Part shown: piece after piece, positions 44,986 through 53,425 of the stretch
Layout of the letters: each line of letters starts with the position of its first letter
Numbering within the stretch: position 1 is the first letter of the stretch
Assembly: GCA_016169945.1 (NCBI GenBank)
Contig: JADLSH010000246.1
Location: 19,132-83,131 of the forward strand
From: Trachythela sp. YZ-2020
Lineage: Eukaryota > Cnidaria > Anthozoa > Malacalcyonacea > Clavulariidae
DNA: 64,000 nt
Direction of reading: 5' to 3'
Made by a program: the position numbers and the translations under genes
Notes under the pieces: model-generated
What the model was told of the DNA's origin: nothing
The model's database searches: none
What the model saw: the letters and a program-made list of their open reading frames with translations, nothing else

Positions 44986-46644
44986 ATGCTGAACGACTTG
45001 ACCAGAAACGAACGCCGCTGGGGACTGATCCTGGCCATGGCCGTGAGCAGCCTCGGGTTCGCGCTCGCGATAGCCGGTCAGGGCAACGCGCTCGGCGGCC
45101 ACGGGCTGCTGATCAGCGGGTACGGCCTGTTGCTCGCTTTTGCGGTCATCCCGGTTTTCACGGCGCCGGAACCGTGCGAGGCGCGCCTGCAGAGCTACTA
45201 CGATGCCCCGACCCGGGCCGGCCTGATTCTGGCCATGATCTGGGGGGTCGCCGGGTTCTTCGCCGGCGACTGGCTCGCCTGGCAGCTCGCCTATCCGGAC
45301 CTGAACCTGGATCTGCCCTGGACCAACTTCGGCCGCCTGCGGCCGGTCCACACCTCGGCGGTGATCTTCGCCTTCGGCGGCAACGCGCTGATCGCAACCT
45401 CGTACCACGTGGTCCAGCGGACCTCGCGGGCACGACTCGCCGATGGGCTCAGCCCCTGGGTCGTGCTGGCCGGTTACAACCTTTTCTGCCTGCTCGCGGT
45501 CACCGGGTATCTGTTCGGCATCACCCAGTCCAAGGAGTATGCCGAGCCCGAGTGGTATGCCGACATCCTGCTTACCCTCGTCTGGGTGCTCTACTTCGTG
45601 CTCTACATCCGGACCCTGGCGCGCCGGGCCGAGCCGCATATCTACGTCGCGAACTGGTACTACCTGGCCTTCATCCTGGTGGTCGCGATGCTGCACATCG
45701 TCAACAACCTGGCGGTCCCCATATCGCTCGGCCACGCCAAGAGCTATTCGCTGTTCGCCGGCGTCCAGGATGCCATGACCCAGTGGTGGTACGGCCACAA
45801 CGCGGTCGCCTTCTTCCTCACCGCCGGCTTCCTCGGAATGATGTACTACTTCCTGCCGGTCAAGGCGCAGCGGCCGATCTACTCCTATCGCATGTCGATC
45901 GTGAGCTTCTGGGGCATCACCTTCCTCTACATGTGGGCCGGCTCGCACCACCTGCACTATACCGCCCTACCCGATTGGGTGCAGACCCTGGGCATGACCT
46001 TCTCGATCATGCTGCTGGTGCCCTCCTGGGCCTCGGCCGCCAACGCCCTGCTGACCCTCAACGGCGCCTGGCAAAAGGTTCGGGACGACGCCACGCTGCG
46101 CTTCATGATGGTCGCCGCCGCCTTCTACGGGCTGTCCACCTTCGAGGGCTCCTTCCTGGCCATCCGTCCGGTCAACTCGCTGTCGCACTACACCGACTGG
46201 ACCGTCGGCCACGTCCATGCCGGCGCCCTCGGCTGGGTCGCCTTCATCACCTTCGGTGCGATCTACACCCTGGTGCCGTGGCTTTGGAAGCGCCCGGCGA
46301 TGTATTCGTCGCGCCTAGTCGAGTGGCACTTCTGGCTCGCCTTGACCGGCACCCTCATCTACGTCATGGCGATGTGGAATTCGGGCATCGTCCAGGGCCT
46401 GATGTGGCGCACCTACGACGCCTTCGGCACCTTGGAGTATTCCTTCCTCGACTCGCTCGACGCCATGCACGCCTACTATGTCGCGCGCGCGGTCGGCGGG
46501 CTGCTCTTCCTGCTCGGTGGCCTGGTCGGCTTCTACAACATCATCATGACGATCCGTGCGAGCGGCTCGGAGGCCCGGCAGGGCGACCGCCCGCTCGACA
46601 GCGCAGCGGCCGGCCCCCGGGCGACCACGCAGCCGGCGGAGTGA
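44986..46644 (+). CDS. ccoN: cbb3-type cytochrome c oxidase subunit I
   Basis: 552 residues with twelve or more membrane segments. Haem and copper ligands appear in [54 protein letters not shown] (CuB His and the cross-linked Tyr of the cbb3 type), [10 protein letters not shown] and [15 protein letters not shown]. It is the proton-pumping core for high-affinity O2 respiration. The N-terminus is longer than many CcoN. First gene of ccoNOQP; no FNR box was found in the 130 bases upstream, though the NsrR operator lies there. Confidence 0.97.
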   Translation: MLNDLTRNERRWGLILAMAVSSLGFALAIAGQGNALGGHGLLISGYGLLLAFAVIPVFTAPEPCEARLQSYYDAPTRAGLILAMIWGVAGFFAGDWLAWQLAYPDLNLDLPWTNFGRLRPVHTSAVIFAFGGNALIATSYHVVQRTSRARLADGLSPWVVLAGYNLFCLLAVTGYLFGITQSKEYAEPEWYADILLTLVWVLYFVLYIRTLARRAEPHIYVANWYYLAFILVVAMLHIVNNLAVPISLGHAKSYSLFAGVQDAMTQWWYGHNAVAFFLTAGFLGMMYYFLPVKAQRPIYSYRMSIVSFWGITFLYMWAGSHHLHYTALPDWVQTLGMTFSIMLLVPSWASAANALLTLNGAWQKVRDDATLRFMMVAAAFYGLSTFEGSFLAIRPVNSLSHYTDWTVGHVHAGALGWVAFITFGAIYTLVPWLWKRPAMYSSRLVEWHFWLALTGTLIYVMAMWNSGIVQGLMWRTYDAFGTLEYSFLDSLDAMHAYYVARAVGGLLFLLGGLVGFYNIIMTIRASGSEARQGDRPLDSAAAGPRATTQPAE

Positions 46645-46652
46645 GGCGGGCC

Positions 46653-47375
46653 ATGCTCGAGAAACACCAGAAGGTCGAGCGGCACTCTATCGCGTTCGCG
46701 CTGATGATCATCGCCGTGGCTTCCCTCGGCGGCCTGTTCGAGATCGCACCGCTGTTCACCATCGACGAGACGGTCGAGCCGGTTGAAGGGGTCCGGCCCT
46801 ACACACCGCTCGAGCTGGCCGGCCGCAACATTTACATCCGCGAGGGCTGCTACGCCTGCCACTCGCAGATGATCCGCAAGCTGCGCGACGAGGTCGAGCG
46901 CTATGGGCACTACAGCCTGGCGGCCGAATCTCAGTACGACCATCCGATGCTCTGGGGCTCCAAGCGGACCGGGCCTGATCTGGCGCGGGTCGGCGGCAAG
47001 TATTCGGACGCCTGGCACGTTGCCCATCTCAAGGCGCCGCGGGTCATCGTCCCGCAGTCAAAGATGCCCGGTTACGCCTTTCTGATGGACCGAAGCCTGG
47101 AGGTCGCCGATCTCGGACTTCATCTGGCGGCACTGCGGGCCACCGGCGTCCCTTACAGCGATCAGCAGATCGAGGCGGCCGCCCAGGACGCGCGCGGCCA
47201 GGGCGACCCGGAGGGCGATCAGGTGGACGGCCTGCTGGAGCGCTACGGCGAGGACATCGCGGTTCGGGATTTCGCCGGCGACGGCCGCCGGCTGTCGGAA
47301 ATGGATGCGCTGGTCGCCTATTTGCAGATGCTGGGCACCCTGGTCGACTTCGAGACCCTGGCGGTCGAGCAATGA
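46653..47375 (+). CDS. ccoO: cbb3-type oxidase subunit II, mono-haem cytochrome c
   Basis: 240 residues from ATG 46653, 8 bases after ccoN. One N-terminal membrane helix (about 14-35), haem motif CYACH (C66-H70), and the Met ligand in PQSKMPGYAF. It passes electrons from CcoP to CcoN. The stop overlaps ccoQ. Confidence 0.96.
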   Translation: MLEKHQKVERHSIAFALMIIAVASLGGLFEIAPLFTIDETVEPVEGVRPYTPLELAGRNIYIREGCYACHSQMIRKLRDEVERYGHYSLAAESQYDHPMLWGSKRTGPDLARVGGKYSDAWHVAHLKAPRVIVPQSKMPGYAFLMDRSLEVADLGLHLAALRATGVPYSDQQIEAAAQDARGQGDPEGDQVDGLLERYGEDIAVRDFAGDGRRLSEMDALVAYLQMLGTLVDFETLAVEQ

Positions 47376-47545
47376 TCGAATTCTCGCACGACTTCCTGAC
47401 CTACTTTTCCAAGTCCTGGGGGCTGTTCTACCTGATCGGCTTTTCGATCGCGGTGCTGATCTACGCCTATCGGCCTTCGAAAAAAGACAGCTTCGAGCAC
47501 GCCGCCCGGCAGATCCTGGATCCGAAGGACGAGCCATGGCGGTAG
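47372..47545 (+). CDS. ccoQ: cbb3-type oxidase small subunit CcoQ
   Basis: 57 residues: one membrane helix at about 14-34 (SWGLFYLIGFSIAVLIYAYRP) and the short charged tail KKDSFEHAARQILDPKDEP, typical of CcoQ/FixQ. It stabilises the complex. It overlaps ccoO by 4 bases and ccoP by 10 bases. Confidence 0.9.
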   Translation: MIEFSHDFLTYFSKSWGLFYLIGFSIAVLIYAYRPSKKDSFEHAARQILDPKDEPWR

Positions 47546-48402
47546 GCCAGCGCGATCCCCATACCGGCCTCCACACGACCGGCCATGAGTGGGACGGCAT
47601 CACGGAGCTGAACACGCCGATCCCGCGCGCGGTCAAATTCTTCTATGCCCTCACTTTCGCCATCGCGCTGCTCCAGTGGGTGCTCTATCCGACTTGGCCC
47701 CTGGTCACCAGCTACACGACCGGCGTGTTGGGGTTCTCGCAGAAAGAGGTTCTGCGCGACCAGCTGACCGAGGCCACGGCACAACGCGCGGATTGGTCCG
47801 AGCGGATCGAGCGCACGGATCTCGAGGCCCTCACCCTGGACCCGGAGATCCAAGCCATCGCCGCGCGCAGCGGAGAAACGCTGTTTGGTGACAACTGTTC
47901 GGTTTGCCACGGCACGGCGGCGCGCGGCGGGCCCGGCTTTCCCGATCTGACCGATGAGGCCTGGCTGTGGGGCGGCGGCCTGGAGGAGATCCACGAGACG
48001 CTCCGGGTCGGGATCAACACGGCACACGATGATACGCGCGCCAGCCAGATGCTCGCCTTCGGCAAGGACCAGATCCTGGAGCGCGCGGAGCTGCAACAGG
48101 TCGCTTCTTTCGTGCGCAGCCTCTCCGGCCTCGAAACCCCGAACCCGGAAACTCTCGAGGCCGGCACGGCCCTGTTCGCCGAACACTGCGCGAGTTGCCA
48201 CGGCGAAGACGCCAAGGGCGATACGACGCTCGGCGCACCCAATCTGACCGACGGGTTCTGGATCTACGGCGGCGACCGCGAGGCAGTCCAGGAGACCCTG
48301 TTCAACGGCCGCCAGGGACAAATGCCGAACTGGGACAAACGCCTCACCCCGGTGCAACTCAAACTGCTGACCCTCTACCTGCACGGTCTGGGCGAGCGCT
48401 GA
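47536..48402 (+). CDS. ccoP: cbb3-type oxidase subunit III, di-haem cytochrome c
   Basis: 288 residues from ATG 47536, inside the end of ccoQ. TGHEWDGITELNTPIPRAV is the conserved CcoP start, followed by a membrane helix (about 33-55) and two cytochrome c domains with CSVCH (121-125) and CASCH (218-222); axial Met residues are in SQMLAFG and GQMPNW. Electron entry subunit. Only one membrane helix, as in the alphaproteobacterial form. Confidence 0.96.
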   Translation: MAVGQRDPHTGLHTTGHEWDGITELNTPIPRAVKFFYALTFAIALLQWVLYPTWPLVTSYTTGVLGFSQKEVLRDQLTEATAQRADWSERIERTDLEALTLDPEIQAIAARSGETLFGDNCSVCHGTAARGGPGFPDLTDEAWLWGGGLEEIHETLRVGINTAHDDTRASQMLAFGKDQILERAELQQVASFVRSLSGLETPNPETLEAGTALFAEHCASCHGEDAKGDTTLGAPNLTDGFWIYGGDREAVQETLFNGRQGQMPNWDKRLTPVQLKLLTLYLHGLGER

Positions 48403-48406
48403 GCCG

Positions 48407-48601
48407 ATGCGGCTCAAGGCCCCTTCGCCGAGGCTCTGGGTGATCGCCTCGATCGCGCTCGGGCTGGCGCTGGTGCTCGGCGCCAACGCCCACTTCCTCT
48501 ATCTGGCGGTCTCGAGCCAGCCCGGCTGCGCCGAAGCGACCGTGACGGTCGGCCCGGACGGAGCGCCGCGCGCCCTGCAGGCGGCCAAGGGCGGCTGCTG
48601 A
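48407..48601 (+). CDS. Small FixH-region-like membrane protein of the cbb3 operon
   Basis: 64 residues with one membrane helix (about 10-32) and the segment NAHFLYLAVSSQPGCA. This resembles the N-terminal part of FixH/CcoH-type proteins (NAHxVYVAxxSQP), but the rest of FixH is missing. It may be a separate short family of cbb3 clusters or a truncated CcoH. Start ATG lies 5 bases after ccoP, and its stop overlaps ccoS (ATGA). Confidence 0.65.
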   Translation: MRLKAPSPRLWVIASIALGLALVLGANAHFLYLAVSSQPGCAEATVTVGPDGAPRALQAAKGGC

Positions 48602-48774
48602 TGAACGCGTTGCTTTACCTGATCCCGATCTCGATTGCCCTGGGCGCGATCGCCCTGACGGCGTTTCTCTGGACGCTTCGGAACGGGCAGTACGAGGACC
48701 TGGAAGGCTCGGCGAGCCGCATCCTCACCGACGACGACCGGCCCTTGCCGCCGACCGAAAGAGACCCGCGATAG
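48601..48774 (+). CDS. ccoS: cbb3-type oxidase assembly protein CcoS
   Basis: 57 residues: N-terminal membrane helix ALLYLIPISIALGAIALTAFLW and the CcoS tail NGQYEDLEGSASRIL, with the Asp-Leu-Glu-Gly pattern near residue 34. CcoS is needed for cofactor insertion into cbb3 oxidase. The usual ccoG and ccoI (copper P-type ATPase) genes do not precede it here. Confidence 0.88.
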   Translation: MNALLYLIPISIALGAIALTAFLWTLRNGQYEDLEGSASRILTDDDRPLPPTERDPR

Positions 48775-48946
48775 CGGATCGAACGTTCCAAGGGGCCGCT
48801 CGGCCTCTTGTGGGAAACTTCACATTCCGCCGCCCGAGCCGTTCTTATCCTCAAGCAAACCACCACCGATCAACACGATCGGACCGGTCGAGCGCGCATG
48901 CGATGGCCGTGACGAGAAACCTGCGACGGGAGCTGCGTACGACGCC

Positions 48947-49795
48947 ATGGCCGATAAGAAGTACCTTGTAGTCTACAAGAGTTTCAATTCGATCCCAAGA
49001 TCTCTGCAAGCCTTTGTGAAGGCGAAGATCACCAGGGAGTTCGAGCCCTTCGACCTGGAGCTCGATTTCTCCGGGGCTCGAAGCCCGCGGGACCTCCTGG
49101 TGCGATTGACCGGTGATGTTCCGCTCTGGTCCATGTATGGAGAAAGCTCCCGTCCGACGATCAACAATGAACTGCTGTCCGGTGAGTCCACGGTCTATGT
49201 CGGCTTCATGGAAGCCATGCGGATAGAGACCGCGGGCAACGCTTGCGTCCCGGCCTTCGCGCCGACCGAGGAAGAACTCGGTACCATGATCGCAAACACG
49301 ACGATCCACGAGACCGGCCATATGCTGGGACTGGACCAAAGTGGCTTCGACCAGGGCGGCCATGTCGCCCAGACCGACAACTACATGTGGATGTCCTCGG
49401 TCCAACATAAGACCCGGGTCTCGAAGTTCTACGAATACACAGTGCGCCAGGGAGATACCCTGAGCGGGATCGTCCAGCGGTTCAAATCCGGGCGCCTTCA
49501 CAGCTGCCGTCGTGGCCCCGCTCACTTGACCTACGAATTCGTTTGGGAGGACCCAGAAAACAAACAAGAAGGATTCATAGCTCATCCCACCAAGAGCGGG
49601 CATCCGCACCGGCGGCGGAACAGCCCAAACTGGATCTATCCCGGCGAGAAGGTGGCCCTCAGAGATTCGTCCTTTCGCACGGAAAAGTATCGCGTGTACT
49701 TTCCCGGTTGGCTGGGCAAGAAATCATTTACCGATACGCAAGTCGAGACGATGAAGGAATTCATCGGGAAGCGGCTGGCCGAGGGTAAAGGCTAG
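48947..49795 (+). CDS. Metzincin-like metalloprotease with LysM domain
   Basis: 282 residues. The zinc motif HETGHMLGLD (121-130) follows HExxHxxGxx(H/D), and NYMWMSS (145-151) is a likely Met-turn, so residues 1-155 form a metzincin-like protease. A LysM motif starts at residue 162 (YEYTVRQGDTLSGIVQRF) and ends at about 239 (IYPGEKVAL) with an insertion between its halves, suggesting peptidoglycan or chitin-type binding. No signal peptide or membrane helix at the N-terminus, unusual for such a protein. Codon use is less GC-rich than neighbours. No clear partner gene. Confidence 0.7.
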   Translation: MADKKYLVVYKSFNSIPRSLQAFVKAKITREFEPFDLELDFSGARSPRDLLVRLTGDVPLWSMYGESSRPTINNELLSGESTVYVGFMEAMRIETAGNACVPAFAPTEEELGTMIANTTIHETGHMLGLDQSGFDQGGHVAQTDNYMWMSSVQHKTRVSKFYEYTVRQGDTLSGIVQRFKSGRLHSCRRGPAHLTYEFVWEDPENKQEGFIAHPTKSGHPHRRRNSPNWIYPGEKVALRDSSFRTEKYRVYFPGWLGKKSFTDTQVETMKEFIGKRLAEGKG

Positions 49796-49810
49796 ATTGC
49801 ATTTTGCCGT

Positions 49811-50599
49811 CTAATCGAGGCGGGAGACATCGCAGACTTCCCGATAGGCGTGCCAAGTTGCGTGGCCCAGAAGCGGGAAGGTCACGATCATCAGAATGAA
49901 ACCGGAGACCAGGTTTGCCACTCCCAGCAGGGCAATCGCCGCGGCCCATGGCAGCATGATGCCGAGCTGCCGCCAGACCGTGCTCATACTGATCGCCATA
50001 GCCGTGAATACGTCGGTCTTCTGATCGAACAGCAGTGGAACTCCGAACACGCTGATCGCGAAGGTGAAGGCCGCGAACAGACCACCGACCGCCGATCCAA
50101 CGACGAACAAGAGCCAGCCCTCCGGCGTGCCGAGCAGAAACGGCAGGATCTGATCGAGACCGGAAAAGGGCCGCAGCCCGAAAAAGAGCGCGTAGAGGAT
50201 GACCGCCGCACGCATCCACAGCAGCAGCAGCAAGCACAGCAGGACGCCGAAGAAGAGGATCTGGGCCGCCGACTTGGCGCGCACGAGGATCATCCCGCGC
50301 AGGCTCACCGGCTCGCCCGCCTCAAGACAGCGGCTTTTGTGGTAAAGGCCGAGGGCAAGAACCGGACCGACGATCAGGAAGCCGGCCAGCGCCGGGAACA
50401 GATAGGCGCTCAGATCGAACGACAGCAGACTGACCACCAAGATCCAGCTGGCGACACACACCAAGCCACCGTAAGCGAGGCTCGGCAGCGGATTGCTCCA
50501 GAGATCCCGCCAGCCCGCTTTCAGCCACCGCATGGCGGGCTCGGTTTCGAGCCGAAACGATGATCCGGCATCGCCGGCAAATGATCCGCTTTGGGGCAT
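49811..50599 (-). CDS. DUF2189 integral membrane protein
   Basis: 262 residues with about six membrane helices and the N-terminal AMRWLKAGWRDLWSNPLPSLAYGGLV that marks DUF2189. Function unknown. The 23-bp NsrR-like operator at 50626-50648 lies 27 bases before the start codon, placing it in the NO-responsive group with the haemoglobin at 44064-44534. Convergent with the metalloprotease gene. Confidence 0.85.
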   Translation of the reverse strand: MPQSGSFAGDAGSSFRLETEPAMRWLKAGWRDLWSNPLPSLAYGGLVCVASWILVVSLLSFDLSAYLFPALAGFLIVGPVLALGLYHKSRCLEAGEPVSLRGMILVRAKSAAQILFFGVLLCLLLLLWMRAAVILYALFFGLRPFSGLDQILPFLLGTPEGWLLFVVGSAVGGLFAAFTFAISVFGVPLLFDQKTDVFTAMAISMSTVWRQLGIMLPWAAAIALLGVANLVSGFILMIVTFPLLGHATWHAYREVCDVSRLD

Positions 50600-50625
50600 C
50601 GCGCGTCTCAGATCTCAAGAAACAA

Positions 50626-50648
50626 AGATTGATGTACAGTACATCTTT
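50626..50648 (-). promoter_or_regulatory. NsrR-like operator upstream of the DUF2189 gene
   Basis: Halves AAGATTGAT and GTACATCTT around a 5-base spacer; fits the 9-5-9 NsrR layout at 15 of 18 half-site bases and also contains the dyad GATGTAC-A-GTACATC. Confidence 0.6.
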
Positions 50649-50708
50649 TGTGCAGATTTGCAAAGTGGGTTCCGCAGAAAGACTCTCGGATCATGACGCC
50701 GATTGGCC

Positions 50709-51614
50709 CTATGGCGGTCGCGCCGCACGCCAATCCTGGAGAAAGCCGATGAAGTGGCGCAGCACCTGGGAGTCCCGCGCGGCGGTCCAGGCCGCGGCCG
50801 TCGGCACCCGGTGGTCGTTGTCCCGCAGCGGGCGGATTGCCAGCCCCTTGCGGAAATAGTTATCCGCGCATTCGGTGTGCAGCGTCAGCCCCATGTTGGC
50901 GGAAATCAGCCCGAAGATGCCCTCCGAATTGTAGGCCTCCTGGACCACGCGCGGGGTGAAACCCGCGGTCTGACAGACCGCCATCAGGTGACTGTGGTAA
51001 TGCCCCCAATGGGCCGCCTGTCCCATCACGAAGGGCTCGCCGGCCAGCCGGGCCAGGGGGATCGTGCGCAGCCGGGCGAGCGGATGGCTCTCGGACAGGA
51101 TCACGACCAGGCGCTCATTTTGGACCACGAGATGCTCCAGGCCCGGCTCGGCGACCGGACCGGTCATGAAGCCGACCTGGATGTCGCCGCGCTCCAGCGC
51201 TTCCAGCTGCTTGGCGGTCACCATGTGCGCCAGGTCCACCGTGATATCGGGAAAGCGGTTGCGAAAGGCCTGCATGATGTCCGGCAGCACGCCGCTGATC
51301 GCGAAGTCGGTATAGCCGATCGCAAGCTGGCCGATCTCTCCGGCATGCACGCGGCGGGTATCTTCGAGCATCTTCTCGACAGATCCGAGGCTGCGCCGGC
51401 AGCCCTCGAGGAACACCCGGCCGCTGTCGGTCAGCTCGACCCGGCGGCTGGTGCGCTCGAGCAAGCGCGTGCCGATGCTCTCTTCGAGCTGACGGACCGC
51501 GCGGCTCAAAGCCGGCTGGGCCAGGTTCAGGCGTTCGCCGGCGCGCCGGAAGCTGAGCGCCTCGGCGACCGCGACGAAATAGCGCATCTGGCGAATCTCG
51601 CAGGTCTCGGGCAT
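50709..51614 (-). CDS. LysR family transcriptional regulator
   Basis: 301 residues: winged helix-turn-helix at 1-65 (AEALSFRRAGERLNLAQPALSRAVRQLEESIG) and a substrate-binding-like effector domain. Divergent from the TRAP transporter operon with 187 bases between; a TTGATA-N7-TATCAA dyad there is the probable operator. Its inducer may be an N-acyl amino acid or the transported substrate. Confidence 0.92.
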   Translation of the reverse strand: MPETCEIRQMRYFVAVAEALSFRRAGERLNLAQPALSRAVRQLEESIGTRLLERTSRRVELTDSGRVFLEGCRRSLGSVEKMLEDTRRVHAGEIGQLAIGYTDFAISGVLPDIMQAFRNRFPDITVDLAHMVTAKQLEALERGDIQVGFMTGPVAEPGLEHLVVQNERLVVILSESHPLARLRTIPLARLAGEPFVMGQAAHWGHYHSHLMAVCQTAGFTPRVVQEAYNSEGIFGLISANMGLTLHTECADNYFRKGLAIRPLRDNDHRVPTAAAWTAARDSQVLRHFIGFLQDWRAARPP

Positions 51615-51655
51615 TGGTGGCCATTGATGCTGATTGGTTATCGATCAAGCTAGCA

Positions 51656-51674
51656 TTGATATTAGATTTATCAA
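51656..51674. promoter_or_regulatory. Candidate LysR operator before the TRAP operon
   Basis: Perfect 6-bp dyad TTGATA (51656-51661) and TATCAA (51669-51674) with 7-base spacer, containing the T-N11-A LysR box, 42 bases from the LysR start and 128 bases before dctP. Confidence 0.5.
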
Positions 51675-51801
51675 ATGTTCTGACTTATCGTCAGTCTCAA
51701 GAACCCGCTTCCGGGCGGGCAGCAGCGGTCCTGGACCTGCGAGTAATGATGGACCCGCCGCGCCAAGAATTCGAATGCCACAAGCCGATAGGGAGGCTGA
51801 T

Positions 51802-52809
51802 ATGAAACGGTCACTGTTTTCCAAACTGTTGGCGGCCAGTTGTGCTGCTCTCTTTGCGCTGGCCGCACCGGCGGCATCGGCCGCCGACAAGGTGGTGATG
51901 AACCTGGGCTGGGCCACACCGCTGGAGTCCGACTACGGCGTCTTGGCCAAGAAGTTCCAGGAGCTGGCCGCCAAGTACAGCGACGGTAGGGTCGAGGTGA
52001 AGCTGCGTTGCTGCGCGCAGATCGCGACCGAGGACGATGCCTTCAAGGCGCTGCAGCTCGGCACGGTGGACGGCTTCTTCATCACCCAGAACAACGTCTC
52101 GCCGCACTGGCCGCTGATGAACGTCTTCGTGCTGCCTTACATATTCCAGAGCAAGGAGCACCTGCAGAAGGTGACCCAAGGACCGGTCGGCGACGAAATC
52201 AAGGAGATGGTCCTCGCGGACACCGGCGTACATCTGCTCGAATTCGGCGCGCCGGCCTATCGCGACATGTTCAACTCGAAGCAGCCGGTCAACACGATGG
52301 CGGACATGGCCGGGCTGAAGCTCCGGGTGCCGAAGAACCAGGTCATGATCGCGACCTTCGAAGCCTTCGGCGCGGAGCCGGTGCCGCTGGCCTGGTCGGA
52401 CACGCCCACCGCCCTGCAGACCCGCACAATCGACGGCGGCGACAACGGCACCACGGTGATCAAGGACATGAAGTTCTATGAGTTCGCCGATCATCTGATC
52501 ATCCTGGAGCACTTCACCTCGGTCTCCCCGGTGTTCGTCAGCGACCGCTTCATGAAGAAGCTGAGCGACGAGCAGCGCGCCGCGGTCGAGCGGGCGGCTG
52601 CGGAGGCCGGCGAGCACCAGACCGCGATCGTCACCAAGCGGATCGAGGAGGTGCGCAGCTGGCTGACCAGCGACGGCGGCATGACCGCGACCCAGCCGGA
52701 CCGCGCGGCCTTCGTCGCAGCGGCCAAAACGGTCCAGGCCAAGTTCGCCGAGGAGGGCGGCCCCAAGTTCATCGAGCTTCTGACCAAGATCCAGGCCGCA
52801 GCCGAGTGA
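51802..52809 (+). CDS. dctP: TRAP transporter substrate-binding protein (DctP family)
   Basis: 335 residues from ATG 51802 (GGGAGG 7 bases upstream); the frame is open further upstream but the signal peptide starts here: MKRSLFSKLLAASCAALFALAAPAASA with AxA cleavage. FGAPAYRDMFNSKQPV, LKLRVPKNQVMIATFEAFGAEPVPLAW and DGGDNGTTVI are DctP motifs. It captures an organic acid in the periplasm. Its substrate may be an N-acyl-D-amino acid, given the deacylase at 54724. Confidence 0.93.
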   Translation: MKRSLFSKLLAASCAALFALAAPAASAADKVVMNLGWATPLESDYGVLAKKFQELAAKYSDGRVEVKLRCCAQIATEDDAFKALQLGTVDGFFITQNNVSPHWPLMNVFVLPYIFQSKEHLQKVTQGPVGDEIKEMVLADTGVHLLEFGAPAYRDMFNSKQPVNTMADMAGLKLRVPKNQVMIATFEAFGAEPVPLAWSDTPTALQTRTIDGGDNGTTVIKDMKFYEFADHLIILEHFTSVSPVFVSDRFMKKLSDEQRAAVERAAAEAGEHQTAIVTKRIEEVRSWLTSDGGMTATQPDRAAFVAAAKTVQAKFAEEGGPKFIELLTKIQAAAE

Positions 52810-52873
52810 TGTTTGTCAGGGGCGTGGTTCCGCTGGACCGCGCCCCGTCTGCTTGATGGGACTGGAGGACGGC

Positions 52874-53425
52874 ATGTCCGGGCAGATTGGCAGATTCCTG
52901 AGGCTCCTTGATCGTCACCTGGAGGAATCGATCGCCAGCCTTGCCCTGGCGGTTATCGCCATCTGCGTGTTTCTCCAGGTGGTGCTCCGCTACGGCTTCG
53001 GTACCGCCTTGACCTGGACCGAAGAGCTGGCCGGCTTCTGCATGGCCTGGGCGGTCTACATGGGCGCGGCCCTGGGAGTGCGCGAGCGTTTCCACATCCG
53101 GATTCTAGTCGGTGTGCTGGCTCTGCCAGGGTTCTTGCGGCTGCCGCTGATGCTGCTGTCCGACTTTCTGTGGCTGCTGTTCAATCTGCTGATGATCAAG
53201 TTCGGCTTAGTCTACGCCGAGCTGCTTTGGACCCGGACCTCAATCTCGCCGGCGCTCGGCATCGACTATATCTGGCCCCAGTCGATCATCCTGATCGGCT
53301 ACCTGCTGATCACCTTGCGTCTGCTCCAGATCTACGTTCTCTGGTGGATCGGCGGCCGCAAGGGCCTGCCGGGCATGCCGCCCGAGTTCCAGGACGAAGA
53401 GGTGCTGGAGCACGATAAGCCGTGA
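52874..53425 (+). CDS. dctQ: TRAP transporter small membrane subunit (DctQ family)
   Basis: 183 residues from ATG 52874 (GGAGG 5 bases upstream). Four membrane helices with LTWTEELAGFCMAWAVYMGAALGVRERFHI, the conserved E-E-x-x-R/W pattern of DctQ. It ends with GTGA overlap at the next gene. Confidence 0.92.
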   Translation: MSGQIGRFLRLLDRHLEESIASLALAVIAICVFLQVVLRYGFGTALTWTEELAGFCMAWAVYMGAALGVRERFHIRILVGVLALPGFLRLPLMLLSDFLWLLFNLLMIKFGLVYAELLWTRTSISPALGIDYIWPQSIILIGYLLITLRLLQIYVLWWIGGRKGLPGMPPEFQDEEVLEHDKP

